Source of the DNA: Bacteroidota bacterium
GTDB taxonomy: Bacteria; Bacteroidota; Bacteroidia; NORP154
Length of the DNA: 64,000 nucleotides
Assembly (NCBI GenBank): GCA_022572355.1
Contig: JACZWC010000003.1
Coordinates: forward strand, 81,242 to 145,241
Direction of reading: 5' to 3'
Within the stretch, counting starts at the first letter, position 1. Every line of letters starts with the position of its first letter. A program made the translations under genes and the position numbers. Positions 21,042 to 30,544 of the stretch are shown here, in pieces. Under the pieces are notes generated by a model that saw nothing but the letters and a program-made list of their open reading frames with translations, ran no database searches and was not told the DNA's origin.

Positions 21042-21796
21042 ACAGAATGTATTGCTTCTGCAATTTCCTGAATCAAGCTTCGGCTTCCATTCCGATTTTC
21101 TACTGCCGACCCAACTACCACTAAGTCTGCACCTGCTCTACAGGCATTACACGCCATTTCTGGTGTCCTGATACCGCCTCCGATTATAAGAGGCACGGAA
21201 AGTTGCTCGCTCACTTTAGAAATCATTTTTTCGCTAATTGGGCTCATGGCACCACTCCCTCCATCCATATATATTGTTTTCAATCCGAGCATTTCACCAG
21301 CAAGAGCTGTGCATACTGCTATATCCGCTTTATCACTGGGAATCGGCGTTGAATTCGACATATACGAAACTGCAGTGGGGCTACCACCATCGATTAACAT
21401 ATAACCTGTAGGTATTACCTCCATCCCGCTAGCTTTTAATACCGGTGCCGCAATAACGTGCTTGCCAATAAGTAACTCTGGGTTTCTTCCAGATATTAGA
21501 GAAAGGAATAATATTCCATCTGCCTTATCATTGATTTGCAAGGTGTTTCCTGGAAATAGTACAACGGGTATGTCTGTTTCCGTCTTAACCACCTCGATAC
21601 AGGATTCTATATTTCCATTGGTAAGTAAGCTCCCCCCGATAAAAATCAAATCGACATTTGCCCTTTGGGCCTCATTTGCAATGGGGCCAGCACCTTCATC
21701 ACTATCCGGATCTATCAAGATCGCGAACTGCTTTGCTTTCGAGTTTTTCTTCTCGACAATACCATCATAAATAGATGTTGAAGTAAGGGTTGTCAT
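21035..21796 (-). CDS. Geranylgeranylglyceryl/heptaprenylglyceryl phosphate synthase family protein
   Basis: This 253-residue TIM-barrel protein has the family pattern AILIDPDSDEG, LIFIGGSLLTNG, VLFPGNTLQI, the phosphate-binding IYMDGGSGAMSP and LIIGGGIRTPEMA. In archaea the enzyme forms the ether bond of membrane lipids; Bacteroidota homologues make heptaprenyl- or geranylgeranyl-glyceryl phosphate, with an unclear end product. It is convergent with thiF and lies 37 bases downstream of the phosphopantetheinyl transferase gene on the same strand. Confidence 0.88.
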   Translation of the reverse strand: MTTLTSTSIYDGIVEKKNSKAKQFAILIDPDSDEGAGPIANEAQRANVDLIFIGGSLLTNGNIESCIEVVKTETDIPVVLFPGNTLQINDKADGILFLSLISGRNPELLIGKHVIAAPVLKASGMEVIPTGYMLIDGGSPTAVSYMSNSTPIPSDKADIAVCTALAGEMLGLKTIYMDGGSGAMSPISEKMISKVSEQLSVPLIIGGGIRTPEMACNACRAGADLVVVGSAVENRNGSRSLIQEIAEAIHSVQ

Positions 21797-21833
21797 AGAA
21801 CTGCAATATTAAACATAATCGCTGAGGCCGATT

Positions 21834-22478
21834 CTACCCCAGAACATAAGTTAAAATATAATCTTCAATTTGCTCATAATGTACCTTAAATTTTTTGTTC
21901 ATCGTTCTTACAACGATAGACGCATTTATAACACCCTTTCCATCAAACTTGAACGGGTCCAGCAATAAATTTTCCTTAAATATTATGTTTCCATCCCCGT
22001 AAAATTTGAACAGGGCCTCCTTGGTGGTCCATACCACAACCCTGTGTATATTTTGGTGTTCTCCTTCAGCCTCCGCGCTTTTCATTTCATCTTCGTTCAT
22101 AAATTTATCTTCAATATGTGCGATTTTATCCGACACCTGCTCAATGTCTATGCCGGGCACTGCATCCTTGGACAACAGTACTGCAACGAATTTTCCCGAA
22201 TGAGTAATTGATATTTTGTAATCTAGTGCATCCAGAAAAGGCCTACCGTTTACATTATAATTAACATCAACAGGGTTTGACAGATCAAGAATATTTTGAA
22301 TCAATTTAATAACGCTTAGGAACTCCGCCTTCTTTCTGTCTGTTCCAAATGAACTTAGCCTTTTGAGTTGAATTTGGCTGAGATTCAGATCAGCTGAACC
22401 AACCAATATCTCAGGGTCAATTTCCCATAACCCAATTATGGCATTGTGATTGATATTCTTCTTAAAACGTAAGCTCAT
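21834..22478 (-). CDS. 4'-phosphopantetheinyl transferase (Sfp-type)
   Basis: The 214-residue protein contains GRPFLDALDYKISITHSGKF, then PGIDIEQVSDKI and WTTKEALFKFYGDG, the metal and CoA-binding signatures of Sfp-type transferases. It attaches the phosphopantetheine arm of CoA to carrier proteins of fatty-acid, polyketide or aryl-polyene synthesis. No carrier protein or synthase gene is next to it, so its client is elsewhere. It is divergent from the WG-repeat gene and probably cotranscribed with the GGGP synthase gene. Confidence 0.88.
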   Translation of the reverse strand: MSLRFKKNINHNAIIGLWEIDPEILVGSADLNLSQIQLKRLSSFGTDRKKAEFLSVIKLIQNILDLSNPVDVNYNVNGRPFLDALDYKISITHSGKFVAVLLSKDAVPGIDIEQVSDKIAHIEDKFMNEDEMKSAEAEGEHQNIHRVVVWTTKEALFKFYGDGNIIFKENLLLDPFKFDGKGVINASIVVRTMNKKFKVHYEQIEDYILTYVLG

Positions 22479-22524
22479 ACCTTCTTGTGTAACATTGATT
22501 TAACGAATTTAAAAAAATATTTTT

Positions 22525-22557
22525 TTTGTGAGATTCTATTATTTTTTTCTACTTTAG
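22525..22557 (+). promoter_or_regulatory. Promoter of the WG-repeat gene
   Basis: TTTG (22525-22528), a 21-base spacer and TACTTTAG (22550-22557), seven of eight to the TAnnTTTG box, lie 26 bases upstream of the chosen ATG at 22584. This favours that start over the frame start at 22485. Confidence 0.5.
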
Positions 22558-22583
22558 TGCACCATAACCTAACACCTAATTCT

Positions 22584-23627
22584 ATGTTGGAAATGAAATT
22601 AAAAAGATCATCATTCAGAGGGGGAATTCTGCTTTTAATTTTCTTGTTTTTAGGAACGGGTATTTATGCCCAAAATTCAGGATTATTTCCGGTTTCCAAT
22701 AACAGAAAGTACGGATATATAAACAAGAGTGGTAAAATGATCATCAAACCTCAGTTTGACTATGCAACCGTTTTTTCGGAAGGATTAGCGCATGCAAAAA
22801 TTGAGGGAAAAAGAGGATTTATTGACAAGACTGGCAAATATGTAATCGATCCGATTTATGATAAGGTGAGAAATTTTTCAGATGGATTAACCGCTGTAAA
22901 AAGTAAGGGAAAATGGGGCTTCATTGATAAAACGGGAAAAGTAGTTATTGAACTGCAATTTGATTATGCTTATAGTTTTTCTGAAGGATTAGCAAGGATT
23001 CAACAGGGTGAGCAATTTGGCTTTATCGATAAGACCGGGAAATGGATAATAAAGGCGCAATTTGATGCCGCGTATGATTTCAAAGAGGGCTTGGCCAGAG
23101 TTAAGCAGGGAGATTACAAAACAGGTAAATGGGGGTACATAAATAAAACAGGTGCATTGATACTCGAATACCGCTATGATGACTCCTTTGACTTTTCGGA
23201 AGGAAAGGCAAATGTGAGAATGGGAAGTGAACAATCAGGTAAATGGGGCTTCATTGATAAGAATGGTGAATTTGTAATAGAACCAATGTTCGATAGAGCA
23301 TTTACTTTTATGGAAGGCTTGTCACTTATACGAATTGGCTCATTTAAAACTGGAAAATATGGGTATATAGATACCAAAGGCGGAATCGCAGTGAATCCAC
23401 AATTCTATGGTGGCCACCATTTCTCTGAAGGCCTGGCTTGTGTAAAGGAGACGAAAGATGGCAAATGGGGTTATATTGACAAGACAGGAAAAGTAGTGAT
23501 CGGATTTCAATATGATATTCCTGCCGACTTTGAACACGGATTGGCAAAAGTTAGAATTGGGACTTATAAGACCGGCGTATCTGGGTTTATTGACAAAACA
23601 GGAAAGTTTATCTGGCAATCTTCCTAA
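22584..23627 (+). CDS. Exported WG-repeat protein
   Basis: From 22584 the protein has 347 residues. A signal peptide (GILLLIFLFLGTGIYAQ) is followed by about nine WG repeats of 35-38 residues with the pattern WGFIDKTGKVVI..QFDYA..FSEGLA.V. WG-repeat proteins form beta-rich solenoids whose function is mostly unknown; many are exported. It is monocistronic, with its own promoter and a very strong terminator at 23655-23690. Starts at 22485 (track-length frame) are disfavoured because they put the signal peptide more than 40 residues in. Confidence 0.85.
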   Translation: MLEMKLKRSSFRGGILLLIFLFLGTGIYAQNSGLFPVSNNRKYGYINKSGKMIIKPQFDYATVFSEGLAHAKIEGKRGFIDKTGKYVIDPIYDKVRNFSDGLTAVKSKGKWGFIDKTGKVVIELQFDYAYSFSEGLARIQQGEQFGFIDKTGKWIIKAQFDAAYDFKEGLARVKQGDYKTGKWGYINKTGALILEYRYDDSFDFSEGKANVRMGSEQSGKWGFIDKNGEFVIEPMFDRAFTFMEGLSLIRIGSFKTGKYGYIDTKGGIAVNPQFYGGHHFSEGLACVKETKDGKWGYIDKTGKVVIGFQYDIPADFEHGLAKVRIGTYKTGVSGFIDKTGKFIWQSS

Positions 23628-23654
23628 GGCAAATTAATACAACATATAATTATA

Positions 23655-23690
23655 GCCAACTATCTATACCTAGATAGTTGGCTTTTTCTT
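23655..23690 (+). terminator. Strong rho-independent terminator
   Basis: GCCAACTATCTA (23655-23666) and TAGATAGTTGGC (23671-23682) form a perfect 12-bp stem with a TACC loop, followed by TTTTTCTTTT. It ends the WG-repeat transcript. The right arm overlaps the TTG box of the ahcY promoter. Confidence 0.92.
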
Positions 23691-23708
23691 TTGCTTTCAG
23701 TATCTTTG
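23678..23708 (+). promoter_or_regulatory. Promoter of ahcY
   Basis: TTG at 23678-23680, a 20-base spacer and TATCTTTG at 23701-23708 match the Bacteroidota consensus. The TTG lies in the right arm of the upstream terminator hairpin. Confidence 0.65.
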
Positions 23709-23754
23709 CACCCCGATTTTACAAGACAAGAAAAAATTATACAAACACATACAA

Positions 23755-25074
23755 ATGGAAAATACCACCGTGGATCAGTATATAAAGAGTAAAGTAAAAG
23801 ACCGTTCTCTTTCAGCATGGGGACGAAAGGAAATTACGCTTGCCGAAGCTGAGATGCCAGGGCTTATGTCATTGCGAGAAGAATATGGCAATCAAAAACC
23901 TTTAAAAGGAGCTAGGATTGCCGGTTGTCTCCATATGACTATTCAAACTGCAGTTCTCATCGAAACACTGATAGAACTCGGTGCCGAAGTTACTTGGTCA
24001 TCATGTAATATATTCTCTACACAAGATCACGCTGCTGCAGCTATTGAAGCCGCTGGTATTTCAGTATATGCATGGAAAGACATGAACGAAGAAGAGTTTG
24101 AATGGTGCATTGAGCAAACATTGTTCTTCGGTGAAGACAAAAAACCCTTGAACTTAATATTAGACGACGGCGGAGACCTTACCAATATGGTATTGGATAA
24201 ATATCCAGAATTGGTTGCTGATATTAAAGGACTTTCAGAAGAAACTACTACCGGCGTACATAGATTGTATGAAAGAATGAGCAAAGGTACGCTTCCAATT
24301 CCTGCTATTAATGTGAACGATTCAGTTACCAAATCAAAATTTGATAATAAATATGGTTGCAAGGAATCTTTGGTAGATGCAATTCGCAGAGCAACAGATA
24401 TAATGCTCGCAGGTAAAGTTGCTGTGGTAGCCGGATACGGTGATGTTGGAAAAGGTTCTGCAGCTTCTCTAAGTGGAGCTGGAGTTAGGGTAATTGTCAC
24501 CGAGATTGACCCAATTTGTGCGCTGCAAGCCGCAATGGATGGCTTTGAAGTGAGAAAAATGATTGACGCAGCTCCCCGTGCGAATATCCTTGTTACAGCA
24601 ACTGGAAACAAAGACATTGTCAATGCGGAGATTTTCAAAGCGTTATCTGACAAGACAATTGTTTGTAACATCGGCCATTTTGATAATGAGATCGATATGA
24701 CTTGGTTAAATGATAACTACGGAGATTCTAAAGACACCATCAAACCCCAAGTTGACAAATATGTTATAGATGGCAAAGAGATCATCCTCCTTGCTGAAGG
24801 GCGTCTTGTGAATTTAGGTTGCGCAACAGGCCATCCTTCATTTGTAATGTCTAACTCGTTCACGAACCAGACGCTTGCGCAACTCGAGCTGTGGAATAAT
24901 ACGGATGCTTATAAAAACGAAGTATACACACTTCCCAAGCATCTTGATGAGAAGGTTGCCCGTCTTCATTTAAAGAAAATTGGTGTTGACCTTGAAGAAC
25001 TTTCGCAAGAACAAGCTGAATATATCGGCGTTGCTGTGGAAGGACCTTACAAACCAGAATATTACAGGTACTAA
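23755..25074 (+). CDS. ahcY: Adenosylhomocysteinase
   Basis: This 439-residue enzyme hydrolyses S-adenosylhomocysteine to adenosine and homocysteine in the methyl cycle. Conserved features include [17 protein letters not shown], the NAD loop [16 protein letters not shown] and the C-terminal end [10 protein letters not shown]. Length is typical. It has its own promoter and no operon partner. It removes the product of SAM-dependent methylation. Confidence 0.98.
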   Translation: MENTTVDQYIKSKVKDRSLSAWGRKEITLAEAEMPGLMSLREEYGNQKPLKGARIAGCLHMTIQTAVLIETLIELGAEVTWSSCNIFSTQDHAAAAIEAAGISVYAWKDMNEEEFEWCIEQTLFFGEDKKPLNLILDDGGDLTNMVLDKYPELVADIKGLSEETTTGVHRLYERMSKGTLPIPAINVNDSVTKSKFDNKYGCKESLVDAIRRATDIMLAGKVAVVAGYGDVGKGSAASLSGAGVRVIVTEIDPICALQAAMDGFEVRKMIDAAPRANILVTATGNKDIVNAEIFKALSDKTIVCNIGHFDNEIDMTWLNDNYGDSKDTIKPQVDKYVIDGKEIILLAEGRLVNLGCATGHPSFVMSNSFTNQTLAQLELWNNTDAYKNEVYTLPKHLDEKVARLHLKKIGVDLEELSQEQAEYIGVAVEGPYKPEYYRY

Positions 25075-25081
25075 ATACCCC

Positions 25082-25525
25082 CTAGTTATATATTCTTAGC
25101 AGGTTACCGTCGAAGTAGGTTTCGTACCGCTTGAGAATATCAGGCGCAGGGCCTTCCAACACTGATCCGTCAGTTAGAAGAAATTTTGAACCGCACGAGT
25201 TGTCAATTGCTGTAATACCGGACTGTTCCACTTCAATGATCGCATCTGATTCACTGGGCTGGTAAGTACAGTTTCTATCATATGCCATAAATTCATCTTG
25301 CGAAAAGCGGTAAACGATAATTCCGCGTACACCACCAGTTAAATAAATCCAGCCTCCCACTGCGTTTAAATCTGCAAACTCGGCATCAGTAGTATATATA
25401 TAAATATTCACCTGTACCGACGGTATTGCATCTTCATCCTTTTTACAGCCGCTTGAAATAGTTAGCAAAACAGCTAATGAAAAAAACAGTATTTTTGAGA
25501 TGGTACCGGATGCTTTCACTTGCAT
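25082..25525 (-). CDS. Lipoprotein with a Rieske-like fold lacking the ligand histidines
   Basis: From the ATG at 25525 the protein has 147 residues, with a lipobox ending LTISSGC followed by KKDED. The second half aligns by eye with a Rieske ferredoxin: AYDRNCTYQPSE stands where CTH-type ligands occur, and NSCGSKFLLTDGSVLEGPAP where CPCHGS.F....G.V..GPAP occurs. Both cysteines remain, but each histidine position is changed, so a 2Fe-2S cluster is unlikely and a disulfide is more plausible. A longer frame starts at 25591, but the shorter one gives the proper signal. Function unknown. Confidence 0.7.
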   Translation of the reverse strand: MQVKASGTISKILFFSLAVLLTISSGCKKDEDAIPSVQVNIYIYTTDAEFADLNAVGGWIYLTGGVRGIIVYRFSQDEFMAYDRNCTYQPSESDAIIEVEQSGITAIDNSCGSKFLLTDGSVLEGPAPDILKRYETYFDGNLLRIYN

Positions 25526-25585
25526 ATCATAATTAATCGCGAGAGGTGAGCGTTTAGGTTTTAACGAAGTTATAGATAATTTGTT

Positions 25586-26047
25586 TTGCACGTGTTGAAA
25601 TCCATATTGTCGATCACAATAATGCTATCATTGTTGGCACCCGTTTATGCGACTGCTCAACCTTCCAAATCCTATAAGAAAGACGAAAAAGCCAGAAAGA
25701 AATCAAGAGCAGGCAGTGAAAGTTTTGCCAATGATCAGGAAGCCGCATCGGCGGTACTAAAACATTATAAACAAGAACTGACCGCGCTGGATCAAGAGAG
25801 ATTAGATGCTGAAGCTTCCGGTGACATGGAAAAACTTGCTAAGATCGAGCAAAAAATACGACAAGTTAAGGGGGAGATGTGCTTTACAAAGCAAAAGATT
25901 GAAGAAGATATCATTAAAGAGTATAACAAGATTCAGGAGAAACATGTTCGCAAACGAATGAAGAAGAGTAAGAAAAAATCTAAGCGAATTAACGAGAATA
26001 AAAGAGAGCCCTTCTTCAAGCGTCTCTTCAGAAAAAAACGCAGATAA
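25586..26047 (+). CDS. Hypothetical exported basic coiled-coil protein
   Basis: I do not recognise the family. The 153-residue product has a signal-like N-terminus (SILSITIMLSLLAPVYATAQ), then a charged region with a predicted coiled coil (residues about 50-110, rich in Glu, Lys and Gln) and a very basic tail ending KRLFRKKRR. No ATG is available: the start is TTG at 25586 or, more likely, GTG at 25592. The stop and the ATG of the next gene share one base (TAATG), so both are translated together. Confidence 0.6.
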   Translation: MHVLKSILSITIMLSLLAPVYATAQPSKSYKKDEKARKKSRAGSESFANDQEAASAVLKHYKQELTALDQERLDAEASGDMEKLAKIEQKIRQVKGEMCFTKQKIEEDIIKEYNKIQEKHVRKRMKKSKKKSKRINENKREPFFKRLFRKKRR

Positions 26048-26523
26048 TGGATAACATAGGAAATCTTTTGTATGTGCTCATCGGTATTAGCTGGCTTCTG
26101 TACAGCTTTTTCAAAAAGAAGAAGCCAAAGCCACAACCTCAGCCATACAACACCGAAGAGCAAAACACATATGAAGAGGAACAAGAGGATTATGTCGAAG
26201 AGGATCAGGTACATGAACAAGAACAGATTAGCAAAGAGGAAATTCTAAGGAAGATATTCGAATCAACTGAAACCGAAGAGCCGGTTGAAGCCAAACCAGA
26301 ACCGGCAGTGCAATACACGGCTCCGCCTGAGCCACCTAAGGAGCATTATATTGCCCCTGAAGTTCAGAAACCGGTTGAGGTAAGGGTTAGTGAGCCTGAG
26401 GAAGATTATTGGTTTGAGATCGACTCTGAATCGGCATCGGCTAAAGAGGAAGGTGATGAGATCGAATTTGATTTGAGAGAAGCGGTGATCGACAGTATCA
26501 TCTTGAAACGGCCGGAATATTAA
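26047..26523 (+). CDS. Hypothetical single-pass membrane protein with acidic, proline-rich tail
   Basis: The 158-residue protein has one N-terminal membrane helix (NLLYVLIGISWLLYSFF), a basic stop-transfer KKKKPKPQPQP, and then a long acidic low-complexity tail rich in Glu and Pro. That tail would be cytoplasmic by the positive-inside rule. It is coupled to the preceding basic protein, and the opposite charges suggest that the pair might interact, which is inference. The LytTR regulator follows after 26 bases. No known family. Confidence 0.6.
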   Translation: MDNIGNLLYVLIGISWLLYSFFKKKKPKPQPQPYNTEEQNTYEEEQEDYVEEDQVHEQEQISKEEILRKIFESTETEEPVEAKPEPAVQYTAPPEPPKEHYIAPEVQKPVEVRVSEPEEDYWFEIDSESASAKEEGDEIEFDLREAVIDSIILKRPEY

Positions 26524-26549
26524 TAAAATAGCCAAATCAATTATTAAAC

Positions 26550-27332
26550 ATGTCACAACTCACGGCAATTATTGTAGATGACGAAGAATTTGCCCGTGAG
26601 AACATTAAAATATTGCTGGAAGATAATTGCCCGGATGTCTCAATTGTAGGCATGGCAGGCACCATAAACACCGCAAGAGCCTTAATTAGTTCTCAGAGGC
26701 CCGATGTAGTTTTTCTCGATATCAGCATGCCTTCAGGCGCTGAAGGCTTCGACCTGCTGGAGAGCCTGCATGAATTCAAATTTCAGGTAGTGTTTGTTAC
26801 AGCGCACAAGGAATATGCTATTCAGGCCTTTGAAGCCAATGCTGCCCATTATTTACTAAAACCTATTGACATAGATGCCCTGATTACGGCTGTAAATAAA
26901 GTAAAAACGATGGCTGAAGTGGCAAAATCTGATCCGGAAGGATATTCAGAATATACTCGTTCCATACAATCAATTGCCGATACAGTGAGGGGAGAGCTTC
27001 CCATTAGAAGAATAACGATCAACCATTCAAAAGGATTCAAAATTATTGAAGATCAATCAATTATCAGGCTCGAAGCAGATGGCAATTGCACCCAGTTATT
27101 TTTTGAAGATGGCACAAAATATCTCGACACACGTACTCTAAAAATTTACGAGTCAATCCTGAGTGAATCAAGGTTTTGCAGGATTCATAAATCTCATCTT
27201 ATCAATATTTACGAGGTGAAAGAGTACCTTAGTGAAGACGGAAACTTTGCGATTTTGAAGAATGGGGAAAAAATTCCTATATCCCGGTCCAAACTGGACC
27301 TGTTCAAGCAACAAGTAGCTGGTTTATCCTAA
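26550..27332 (+). CDS. LytTR-family response regulator
   Basis: The protein has 260 residues. A CheY-like receiver (residues 1-125) shows the acidic pair at 10-11, phospho-acceptor D57 in VVFLDISMPSG and the Lys of HYLLKPID. A LytTR DNA-binding domain follows (about 150-255): INHSKGFKIIEDQSIIRLEADGN and CRIHKSHLIN. It lies upstream of the propeller histidine kinase, which lacks its own receiver, and is a close paralogue of the regulator at 31126. It probably takes phosphate from that LytS-type kinase and controls transcription. Confidence 0.92.
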   Translation: MSQLTAIIVDDEEFARENIKILLEDNCPDVSIVGMAGTINTARALISSQRPDVVFLDISMPSGAEGFDLLESLHEFKFQVVFVTAHKEYAIQAFEANAAHYLLKPIDIDALITAVNKVKTMAEVAKSDPEGYSEYTRSIQSIADTVRGELPIRRITINHSKGFKIIEDQSIIRLEADGNCTQLFFEDGTKYLDTRTLKIYESILSESRFCRIHKSHLINIYEVKEYLSEDGNFAILKNGEKIPISRSKLDLFKQQVAGLS

Positions 27333-27488
27333 TATTTCTAGCTTAACGGTAATTCACAGAATAGCTGATTGCTACCGTTCACTAGCTGATAAGCACCTTT
27401 CAATCAACACCGGGTTAAAGAGTGTAACATTTTTTGTTATTTTAAGTAAAATATATCTGAAAGTATTAGATACAGAGAAAATATTTAT

Positions 27489-30400
27489 ATGAGAAGTACG
27501 CTGATAGCCATATTGATCTCAATCCCCGCCCTTCTGGCCGCCCAACAGTATAATTTTATCAATTATTCTATTGAAGAAGGACTGGCGCAGTCTCAGGTAG
27601 AGGATATTATTCAAGATAACAAGGGTTATTTATGGATCGCCACATTAGGTGGAATAAGCCGTTTTGATGGAAAAGAGTTCATCAGTTATTCAACATCAGA
27701 TGGATTACTCGATAATCAGATCAATTGCATTACCCAATCTCAAGACGGGATCCTTTGGATTGGCACTCTGGGAGGAATTATCAGATATGATGGTAGGGTT
27801 TTTATCAACTTTCCGTTGAATACAGAGCACTCAAGCTACAATGTAGTCTGCATTACCGAAGACAGATCAGGAAACCTCTGGCTGGGAACCGATGGAGGAG
27901 GAATTTGCAAATTCAATATCTCAGGAACTGAAGCGGAAAAATATCACCTGGAATATTTCGACACTGACCAGGGGTTACAGAGTAATAAAGTTCGCGCCCT
28001 GCTGATTGATCAGGGTGGAAAACTGATAGCGGGAACAAGAAAGGGCCTCTCAATCTTTAAGTCAGGTAGTTGGCACCCGATTGACATTAACGGATTTGGA
28101 ACACTAAATATCAGTGATTTGGCAATGGATCCATCAGGGTCAATATGGATCAGCACTTATGGTAATGGCATTATAAATTATAGGATCAACAAAGTCAATG
28201 ATGATCAGGTATCCATTTTACAAATAAACATGGATCAGGGGCTGATCAGTGATTGGATAAGATCGATAATCATAGATAGGAAGGGAGCTCTTTGGATTTC
28301 CACTAAAAACGGTGTTAGCAAAGTTTCAAGTTCTTCTGAATTTGCTCTGAGCGATTTAGAAATCTCAAATCTTACCTCGCAGCAAGGCATGCCATCACAC
28401 AACATAAAATGCATATTCGAGGATCGGGAAGGCAACCTTTGGATGGGTACGGACGGAAAAGGTATTCTCAGCTTTACAGGAGAGTCATTTGTTAGCTATA
28501 CCAAGAAAGACGGCTTACTCAGTGACCTGGTAATGTCCATTGTAGAAGATAACGATAATAATCTTTGGTTTTCAACCTACGGAAGTGGAATTAGCAAATA
28601 TGATGGCAGTGTGTTCCACTCTTTCACAATTAAGGACGGTATTGGTAACAACACGGTATGGGCCAGCATGAAGGATAAGGATGGTAACCTTTGGTTTGGA
28701 ACATCTGATGGCATCTGTATTTATAGCAACGATAAGTTCACAACTCTAAATACACAACATGGCCTGATTTCAAAGAAAGTCACCTCGATAATTCAAGCAC
28801 GGGATGCTTCCATTTGGATAGGTACATCAGAAGGAGTGTCACATTACTCGGATGGTGAATTTGTAAACTATTCTATGGAACAAGGATTTGAAGGAAAAAA
28901 TGTTCGATCAATACTTGAAGCTGTGAATGGAACTGTGTGGTTTGGAACATCTGATGGACTCCACAGTTATGATGGTTCAACGTTTGTGAAATATACCGAA
29001 GAAGATGGGTTATCCAATAATACTGTTTATACAATTCTTGAGGACTCAAAGGGTACTTTGTGGATGGGAACGAAAAACGGCATAACGCACTTCAGCAACA
29101 ATAAGTTCGAGACCATCATTATTGAGAAAAACTTCAGGGCTAATTTTATCAATTTTCTTGTATTTGATAGTGAAGAAAACCTCTGGGCAGGAACAAATAA
29201 TGGAATTTATAGCATTGACATCAATGAGCTGGATGAAAATGGCAAACCCAAGATGGTGCATTACACAAATTGGGAAGGAATCAATAGCCTTGAAACCAAC
29301 TTGAATGGATGCTACTTAGACAAACAAAACAATTTGTGGTTCTGCACCAGTGAAGGAGTTGTAAAATACGACGCATCAAAAACGAAAACCTCATCCGAAA
29401 ATTCGAAACCAATCATCAATATTGCAGAGGTAAGTCTGTTTTTGGAAAAAACAGATTGGACCAAATATACGAGTGATTTCAACAGAGCCACTGGCCTTCC
29501 GGAAAATTTAGATCTTAAGCACAATCAAAACCACCTTACTTTTCATTTCACCGGAATAAGCCATTCAAACCCAGATAAAGTCAATTATAGATTTATTCTT
29601 GAGAATTTTGATAATGATTGGTCTCCGGTATCAAAGTCGAGTACAGCGACATATTCAAATCTTCCACCGGGAACTTATACGTTTAAAGTAATTGCCAACA
29701 ATAAGTATGGTAACTGGAGTGAAACGCCATCTGAAATAAGTTTCATCATTTCTCCACCATTTTGGATGACATGGTGGTTTTATCTGCTATCGGCAATTGC
29801 AACAGCATTGATATCGGTTGGAATTTACAATTGGAGAATGAGTGTGATCAGGAGAAAGATGCTTACCAAACGAGTAATTCAAAAATCTAAGATGTTGGTT
29901 TTGGAACAAAAAGCCCTCAATGCGAGCATGAACCGGCATTTTATATTCAATGCATTGAACTCCATTCAATATTACATCAACAAAGAGGATAAAAAATCGG
30001 CTAATAATTACCTGACAAACTTTGCCAAACTGATTAGAAAAAACCTGGATGATGCTCAGAGTAGTTTGATAAGCTTATCAGATGAACTGGAAAGATTAGA
30101 GCTCTACCTGTCATTGGAAAACATGCGCTTTAAAAATAAATTCGACTACGAAATCAATGTGGACAAGGACTTGGATCCATCTGTTATTAAAATACCTTCA
30201 ATGTTGCTTCAGCCCTTTGTAGAAAACAGCATCTGGCATGGAATCCTGCCTATGGATAAAAAAGGCATCGTATCCATAAACATAGTTAAAGGAGAAAACG
30301 AAGAACTCAAATTACAAATTGAAGACAACGGCATTGGGGTTGATACAAGTATAAGAAGAAAGGCAAATCAAAGAAAAGACCACACGTCCAAGGGAACTCA

Positions 30401-30542
30401 GATAACCAGGGGACGAATTGAACTGATGAAAAAAATGTCCAAAAAGAAAATTACCATCGAAGGACCGGATGAAATAAAAGATGAACACAATGTTACAAGC
30501 GGTACAAAAGTAGAAATCACATTACCAATTAATTACAACTAG
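27489..30542 (+). CDS. Two-component propeller sensor histidine kinase (LytS type)
   Basis: The 1017-residue protein has a signal peptide and then about a dozen Reg_prop propeller repeats (LWIGTLGGI.RYDG, LWFGTSDGI) filling residues 25-640. A Y_Y_Y domain follows (about 675-755), then a membrane helix near residues 757-780 and a LytS-type kinase. The phospho-accepting histidine is H817 in MNRHFIFNALNSIQ, and the ATP-site N-box is FVENSIWHG near residue 912. Unlike classic hybrid systems there is no fused receiver or regulator; LytTR partners flank the gene on both sides. The periplasmic ligand is unknown. Confidence 0.92.
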   Translation: MRSTLIAILISIPALLAAQQYNFINYSIEEGLAQSQVEDIIQDNKGYLWIATLGGISRFDGKEFISYSTSDGLLDNQINCITQSQDGILWIGTLGGIIRYDGRVFINFPLNTEHSSYNVVCITEDRSGNLWLGTDGGGICKFNISGTEAEKYHLEYFDTDQGLQSNKVRALLIDQGGKLIAGTRKGLSIFKSGSWHPIDINGFGTLNISDLAMDPSGSIWISTYGNGIINYRINKVNDDQVSILQINMDQGLISDWIRSIIIDRKGALWISTKNGVSKVSSSSEFALSDLEISNLTSQQGMPSHNIKCIFEDREGNLWMGTDGKGILSFTGESFVSYTKKDGLLSDLVMSIVEDNDNNLWFSTYGSGISKYDGSVFHSFTIKDGIGNNTVWASMKDKDGNLWFGTSDGICIYSNDKFTTLNTQHGLISKKVTSIIQARDASIWIGTSEGVSHYSDGEFVNYSMEQGFEGKNVRSILEAVNGTVWFGTSDGLHSYDGSTFVKYTEEDGLSNNTVYTILEDSKGTLWMGTKNGITHFSNNKFETIIIEKNFRANFINFLVFDSEENLWAGTNNGIYSIDINELDENGKPKMVHYTNWEGINSLETNLNGCYLDKQNNLWFCTSEGVVKYDASKTKTSSENSKPIINIAEVSLFLEKTDWTKYTSDFNRATGLPENLDLKHNQNHLTFHFTGISHSNPDKVNYRFILENFDNDWSPVSKSSTATYSNLPPGTYTFKVIANNKYGNWSETPSEISFIISPPFWMTWWFYLLSAIATALISVGIYNWRMSVIRRKMLTKRVIQKSKMLVLEQKALNASMNRHFIFNALNSIQYYINKEDKKSANNYLTNFAKLIRKNLDDAQSSLISLSDELERLELYLSLENMRFKNKFDYEINVDKDLDPSVIKIPSMLLQPFVENSIWHGILPMDKKGIVSINIVKGENEELKLQIEDNGIGVDTSIRRKANQRKDHTSKGTQITRGRIELMKKMSKKKITIEGPDEIKDEHNVTSGTKVEITLPINYN

Positions 30543-30544
30543 AT

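Noticed and set aside
27345..27379. AACGGTA/TACCGTT hairpin after the first LytTR gene
   Set aside because: The loop is long and no T-run follows, so it is not a convincing terminator.
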